Position numbers and translations under genes: made by a program. Below the pieces are notes generated by a model, which saw nothing but the letters and a program-made list of their open reading frames with translations, was not told the origin of the DNA and did not search any database. Below are positions 16,501 to 19,986 of a stretch of 19,986 nt of DNA, piece after piece. This DNA is from Chloroflexota bacterium (GTDB lineage: Bacteria > Chloroflexota > Anaerolineae > Caldilineales > Caldilineaceae): assembly GCA_003577005.1 (NCBI GenBank), contig QEUW01000099.1:1-19986 (forward strand). Reading direction: 5' to 3'. Numbering within the stretch: the stretch's first letter is position 1; every line of letters begins with the position of its first letter.

Positions 16501-19157
16501 GTCAGCGACTTGTGGCCGTCCATGATGAGGTTCAACACCGGTTCACTACCAGTTGCGGAACCGCTCCACCCAACAAAGCGCCACCCATCCGCCGCAATGG
16601 CGCTGACCATAACCTCGTCATTTGGCAAATAGCTAGGCAGATCAGGATTCTTGGTTACCGTGCCATTCCCTGCCACCGTAGTGCTGAGGGTATAGTTGGT
16701 CGCCGGCGCAAAGTTGGCAGTAAGGGCGACCGGGCCGGTCACCTTTAGACTGAGGTTCGGATTGGTGGAATCGACGCCCACACTCCGTGACTGGGGGCCA
16801 CCCAGCCAGAGCAGGGCATCTTTGCCGGTCGCTTGAGCCTGGGAGGGCGGATTGTAAGCGGATGGCGGGCTGAATCCCTTCCCAGCAACGTCAAAGTAGA
16901 TATGATAGTAGCGTACACCGGTGGCCGCCATACTGTTCTTGAGATGAAAAACCAATGTGCCGGCGGCATTCGTAGTAGCGTGATAATCGCTGGCCGGATA
17001 AAAGACAAAGGGCACATTGCTATCGAGCACCTGACCCGTACTGTCAACCTGGAGTACACGCAACGAATGAGGATCAAACGTATTCGGCTGACCCACGGCG
17101 GCAAACAGTGAGGTAAAGTTGAGCACGGTCTCCAGCGGCCGGTCAACGCGCGGGACGCCGTTGGCGCCTACCTGGAGCGGAACCCGATAGTCGCGCTGCG
17201 CGTCTTCCCACCCGTTAAAGACAAGTGTCCACGTCGTAAACGACCAACCGTTGGCCGGTGTGGCTGCCACTGTGATCGTCTCGCCATAGCTATAATTCGT
17301 CTTGCTCGGCGTCACCTGGACGCTGCCCTGGCCGACGTTACCCGTCGTTACGGCATGTTGGCTCAGCCGGGTGTTGAAGCTATGCGAACCGTCGATCTGG
17401 CTGATGCAGTTGCCAGCCAAGTCACATGCCTCGACCCGCACATCCACGGTGACGTTGTTGGGCCAGTTGCCCGGCGGGGTGTAGGTAAGGATATGGTCGC
17501 TACCGGAACAACTCAACTGCGGCGCTACTTCCTTCCCGTTGACAAAGAGCTTCAACCGGTTGAGATCGATACCTTGCCCTCCGCTGTTATCAGCCAGCGT
17601 GATCATTACCTTGGTATTGAGGACCACATTGGTTGCCCCCGGTGCAGGCGTCCGTTCGCTGATCTGCGGCGCGGTGTTGTCCGCCGGGAGAGCCGTGTTG
17701 CGTTTGAAGACGACCATCGGGCCGGGCTTTTCGACAAATTGGCCAAACGTAGTCTCAGGATTGCCCGCCAGGCTATAGGTGAAGTTGTTCTCCCCTGCAA
17801 CAAAATGAGACGTAGAAAATACCCGCCTTGAAAGCGTCCAGAGGTCCTGGCCGCCGGTAAAGACGCGACTGCTGGTATTCCCATTGATAGAGAGGAAAGG
17901 GTTTAACCAGTACGAACCGAGGACATAGGCGCTGTTCCAGTTCGTCGTTACCAGGTCACACGGCAGGAAGACGGTTCGGGTGACAGTTATTGGCTCGCTA
18001 CCGCCGTGGTGGAGGACAAGGTCTTGCCAATCAGTCTGTGCAACGGCCATCACAACTGTGTTTGGGCGCTGCAAGGCAAAGGGAGCCGAAATGCCGCCGG
18101 CCGCCTCGCGCACTACACCCTCAGCATTTACGATGCGAAGCTTGAACTTGACGCCAGACTGACTCACAACGTGCGCCAGATCCCATTCGATTTCGTATTC
18201 GCCGGGGCTGGGGGTGAGTTGCGTGCCAATATGATCGATGGTGCCACCCTCCGCCTGGGCAAACCGGCCGCCGGGGTGCCAGTCGTTGCGCCCACGGTTG
18301 TGCCACTCAGGGTCGAAGGCGCCGAGATCGCCGTCTATATCATCGTTATCCAGGTCGTAGCCGCGGTAATAGCCATGAAATTCGACAAACTGGGCCGCGG
18401 TCGTTACGTTGGCTTTGAGCTTGAGCCTATCCGTGTTGACAGTCAGGTTACCGACCGCGTTGGCGTTGAAGACACCGTTGTCGGCCTCGATGGTAAGCAA
18501 TTCACCATTTGGCACAGCAATGGGTTGACCACTGCCATCTAGCAAGGGAGAATCTGGATCAAAATAGATGCGGATGGCAATGTCGTGAATATGATAAAGC
18601 CCAGTAGAACGCCTCAACAAGATGGTGTTTTGTCCCGTCTGCAACAGACTTAGCAGCGAGCGGATGGAGGAAGGGTTCACATTGCCACTGTCATCTGTCG
18701 TTCGTAGGGTATCGGCGATCAGTGGGGTGCGACTCCAGTCGGCACCGGTGGGGTGAGTCTCAAACCAGGTATTGTGATCGTTGATGCGAAAGATAGCAGA
18801 TGCTTTTCTGGTTAGTGTGCCATCGCTGGCATAGCGCGGCGCATGATTACGCCATAGATCGATGTAGATCTCCGCCTTCGTGGCGCGCGCCAGATCTTCA
18901 TGAATTGTGAAGCTCAAAGTCTTAGTGCAGTTGCCGGTTGGCTCCAGATAGAATGTGCCGGGGGGATTGGTATCGATACAGCCGGGATTGGTATGCCCGC
19001 CGGTGAACTGGCTGTGGGGGATCCAGTACTCTTTGTAGGCAACATCGGTGTCTGCGTTATAGATTCCTGCGCTGACCGCCTGTGGCGTCCACAGCAAGTA
19101 GGCTGATCCCAGGACCAGGGCAACCAATAGAACGACTGTGATCCGTCCTCTATCCAT
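13596..19157 (-). CDS. Giant secreted protein with twelve InlB-like repeats
   Basis: The 1853-aa product starts at ATG 19157, with GGAGG 4 bases upstream, and has a signal peptide ending near AVSA (about 30). Residues 31-495 form a region of no family I recognise, with an Asp-rich loop DLDNDDIDGDLGAFD that could bind calcium. About 496-598 is an Ig-like (Big_5-type) domain (PAPGATNVVLNTKVMITL). Repeat 1 (about 599-810) is interrupted at 651-796 by an inserted domain. Repeats 2-8 run in tandem from about 819 to 1328, each about 72 aa with a GWxFxGWSGxxxG core and a K.(V/I)TATF end. A LamG-like module covers 1329-1540, homologous to 508-710 of the downstream paralogue. Repeats 9-12 (1541-1836) and the tail NIVYLPVVSQP follow. 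No catalytic motif is evident; a surface adhesin or structural protein is likely. Confidence 0.9.
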   Translation of the reverse strand: MDRGRITVVLLVALVLGSAYLLWTPQAVSAGIYNADTDVAYKEYWIPHSQFTGGHTNPGCIDTNPPGTFYLEPTGNCTKTLSFTIHEDLARATKAEIYIDLWRNHAPRYASDGTLTRKASAIFRINDHNTWFETHPTGADWSRTPLIADTLRTTDDSGNVNPSSIRSLLSLLQTGQNTILLRRSTGLYHIHDIAIRIYFDPDSPLLDGSGQPIAVPNGELLTIEADNGVFNANAVGNLTVNTDRLKLKANVTTAAQFVEFHGYYRGYDLDNDDIDGDLGAFDPEWHNRGRNDWHPGGRFAQAEGGTIDHIGTQLTPSPGEYEIEWDLAHVVSQSGVKFKLRIVNAEGVVREAAGGISAPFALQRPNTVVMAVAQTDWQDLVLHHGGSEPITVTRTVFLPCDLVTTNWNSAYVLGSYWLNPFLSINGNTSSRVFTGGQDLWTLSRRVFSTSHFVAGENNFTYSLAGNPETTFGQFVEKPGPMVVFKRNTALPADNTAPQISERTPAPGATNVVLNTKVMITLADNSGGQGIDLNRLKLFVNGKEVAPQLSCSGSDHILTYTPPGNWPNNVTVDVRVEACDLAGNCISQIDGSHSFNTRLSQHAVTTGNVGQGSVQVTPSKTNYSYGETITVAATPANGWSFTTWTLVFNGWEDAQRDYRVPLQVGANGVPRVDRPLETVLNFTSLFAAVGQPNTFDPHSLRVLQVDSTGQVLDSNVPFVFYPASDYHATTNAAGTLVFHLKNSMAATGVRYYHIYFDVAGKGFSPPSAYNPPSQAQATGKDALLWLGGPQSRSVGVDSTNPNLSLKVTGPVALTANFAPATNYTLSTTVAGNGTVTKNPDLPSYLPNDEVMVSAIAADGWRFVGWSGSATGSEPVLNLIMDGHKSLTATFQQIFNLTVNQIGQGQITLSPQQAEYLDGEQVTLTATAADGWYFAGWTGDVVSTATPLLVTIDSNKTVTATFLPLNTLTVNVVGAGGEVQITPQKPAYMAGEVVTLTAITEPGWTFMGWSGASSATTPTMAVTMDSSKAITATFVRDEYTLAITVPTGGGSVKREPAKEKYFYDDEVTVTAEPDAGWVFTGWSGALDGDANPQSLLITGDTTLQATFAQTPYTIISNVIGSGSITLAPNQEFYHLGAEVTVTALPNPGWTFAGWSGDLDGANGQTTLTVNGNKNVTATFVPLAPTLSINSNGNGTVTVSPLKETYQYKEQVTLTATAGEGWLFTGWSGDLSGDATPVTIELDSNKSIVANFAQTTGILATQVVGQGQVQIKPVKTVYATGEEVELLAVPDLDWLFTGWSGDLSGDANPAILEINGNKSVTATFTEQTLFGGELQSDDFNHCAYSTNVWTWIDPLGDAPPPQMTGEEIRLSVPGGVPHDLWRNGIEAPHLVQQVDDQDFEVMAQFNTGVSERIQLQGLLFKEDESRALRVNFQREGSTTYFFVGVLRGTQTPQARAKVAVAGEAPLGLRVQRVGDNWTFWYRTGDGEWETEDALTFTHRLVVNQVGPFVGNASVSGKPAPAHTAVVDYFVNLAKPLPADDPRANILPTEVVGQGEVTRNVDCGNPVELTAAPAAGWRFIRWDEHTPQGVRSLGDANPLTILFRKGVTVTAVFAEVLYEVKVTVAGQGTVSKQPDKERYSPGEVVTLTAQAQPGWVFSGWSGDVTGAQPQVQVTAEQDLSVQATFVPESQSLFTLTAAVVGNGSVTLTPQQDHYQPGEVVTVTATAGPGWLFLEWSGDLSSAENPQSLAVDANKNITAHFGASTAGFIVASPNGQVTVTPVKEIYQVGDEVALTAAPNEGWEFVEWQVHGAVTAAAPGTTDNPLAIIIDGHKTYEPRFREQASAGSNIVYLPVVSQP
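15170..16710. repeat. Tandem array of seven InlB-like repeat units (DNA level)
   Basis: Seven units of about 215-220 bases lie head to tail within the 1853-aa gene. Most are diverged, but the last two (around 15245-15290 and 15465-15510) keep near-identical DNA such as GATCGCCGCTCCAGCC followed by AAGAGCCA. This points to recent duplication or gene conversion. It is not a CRISPR array: the units are coding and there are no spacers. Confidence 0.75.
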
Positions 19158-19179
19158 AAGACCTCCACCGCTCGTATAG

Positions 19180-19209
19180 TTTATCTACGGGCAATGCTGG
19201 CGGTTGCAA
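19180..19209 (-). promoter_or_regulatory. Weak candidate promoter for the 1853-aa gene
   Basis: On the minus strand TTGCAA (4 of 6) and GATAAA (4 of 6) are 18 bases apart, which would give a leader of about 20 bases. The position fits but the match is weak. The -35 sits in the 10-bp palindrome GGTTGCAACC. Confidence 0.3.
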
Positions 19210-19692
19210 CCCGCGTGACCGGCAGGAAAAGTTGCACAGCAACTCAACCGTTACAGAACGACGCTGGCATTTACAGGTACGGTGCTCAGGCACGGGGAGA
19301 TTGATTCAGCAGTGGGAGCAACCAGACAATGATGCAGCCATCCTACATCAGGAGCTAAAGAGCACCTGGGCTGGATATGGCGTGGGATCAGAGCGTTGTA
19401 CCAATTAGCTGAAAGCGGTTACCGACGTGCTGTACACCGTCTTACCCTACACAAGTGGACCTACCGATAGATTGCGAAACTGGTTGGGGTATCCGCTGAC
19501 CCTGCACCAATCTTCCAAGATGCGTAAAGCATTACTTTTGCCGAATATATTATCGTTATTTTGCTCGATTTCCTTCGCACAGAAGGTAAGACATCTGGCT
19601 TGTGCGTTGCGACAAAAGAACTACGCCGGTGGTACAATTTGCCAACGAAAGTAGGGGTTGTTTCCTGGTTGCCGGCCAATCCGCGGCGCGCG
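19210..19692. other. Intergenic stretch without a convincing gene
   Basis: Two overlapping open frames of about 75 aa (19427-19654 plus, 19461-19679 minus) have no signal, motif or ribosome site and look like chance. A small hairpin, GTTGC-ACA-GCAAC, lies near 19230, and an AT-rich patch near 19535-19570 stands out. The region may hold the promoter of the large gene at its left end; I see nothing else to name. Confidence 0.5.
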
Positions 19693-19986
19693 CTATATAC
19701 GGACGTAGAGCAGCACTACAACTGACACCATCCACAGGAGGCTGTTGATGAGCAGCGGCCGGTCTTTGAAGAGCAACTCGTCAGGAGCACCGCCAAGGTG
19801 ACGGACGTGAATCAGGTAGAGGTACCGGACGATAAAATAGAAGACAAAGGGGACAGTGATCAACATCCGGCCGTCGGTCACCAGAGCCGTCTGCGAATCA
19901 AAACTGTAGAGGGTATAGGTGATCAAGGTGCTGGTGGTGACGAGGGCCATGATCTGGTCGATGAGAACGAGATTGTACTCGCCCAG
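19693..19986 (-). CDS. UbiA-family prenyltransferase, probably polyprenyl-phosphate phosphoribosyltransferase (5' end missing)
   Basis: Only the C-terminal 97 residues are present; the frame is open to the right edge. Three hydrophobic stretches can be seen ([36 protein letters not shown] and [18 protein letters not shown]). The C-terminal signatures IRYLYLIH-like (IVRYLYLIH), [17 protein letters not shown] and the upstream YNLVLIDQ are those I associate with the decaprenyl-phosphate phosphoribosyltransferase branch of UbiA. That enzyme moves 5-phosphoribose from PRPP to a polyprenyl phosphate at the membrane, the first step to an arabinose or ribose lipid donor. The catalytic Asp-rich motifs lie outside the window, so the subfamily is probable, not proven. 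Other UbiA enzymes (ubiquinone or chlorophyll type) are less likely because of the GGxPxE..LxDRPL tail. Confidence 0.75.
   Translation of the reverse strand: MGEYNLVLIDQIMALVTTSTLITYTLYSFDSQTALVTDGRMLITVPFVFYFIVRYLYLIHVRHLGGAPDELLFKDRPLLINSLLWMVSVVVLLYVRI

Noticed and set aside
15170..16710. Regularly spaced repeats as a possible CRISPR array
   Set aside because: The units are about 215 bases, diverged, in frame and coding; there are no short identical repeats with unique spacers and no cas genes.
19427..19679. Small open frames on both strands in the gap left of the UbiA gene
   Set aside because: About 75 aa each, mutually overlapping, with no ribosome site, no family resemblance and unlikely composition.

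Overview
The window most likely comes from a member of the Chloroflexota (an inference from style, not from a marker gene). It has moderately high GC, long secreted proteins joined by Thr/Pro/Ala-rich linkers, a bifunctional penicillin-binding protein with extra C-terminal beta domains, and C-terminal 'YLPV' tails on giant surface proteins. There is no rRNA, CRISPR array or intact insertion sequence.

Left part (1-1559): a truncated zinc-ribbon plus cold-shock-domain gene on the minus strand, a tRNA-Cys(GCA) behind a near-consensus sigma70-type promoter, and a DUF2237 gene on the minus strand. About 470 bases of non-coding DNA follow, carrying two inverted repeats.

Centre-left (1560-8220), plus strand: a class A penicillin-binding protein and, 10 bases later, a secreted protein made of three beta-sandwich repeats, ending at a hairpin terminator. 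Next, behind its own promoter overlapped by a 10-bp inverted repeat, is a secreted LysM plus fasciclin (FAS1) protein. All three point to the cell wall or surface. A strong hairpin with T-runs separates them from the converging genes on the right.

Centre (8233-10071), minus strand: a two-gene operon of an RmlC-like sugar-nucleotide epimerase and a zinc-binding C-methyltransferase, with a good promoter (TGGACA-17-TATTAT). It probably makes a 3-C-methylated deoxysugar for surface polysaccharide or glycosylation.

Right (10122-19157), minus strand: two giant secreted paralogues of 1075 and 1853 aa. They are built from InlB-B-like ('GWxFxGWSG') repeats, concanavalin/LamG-like modules and a common C-terminal YLPV tail. 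A hairpin terminator and a compound inverted repeat lie between them. In the 1853-aa protein one repeat is split by an inserted domain of about 145 aa.

The right edge holds the 3' end of a minus-strand UbiA-family gene resembling decaprenyl-phosphate phosphoribosyltransferase, after a roughly 500-base gap with no convincing gene. As a whole the window is a cell-envelope neighbourhood: wall synthesis, wall-bound adhesin-like proteins, sugar-nucleotide modification and polyprenyl-phosphate sugar chemistry.
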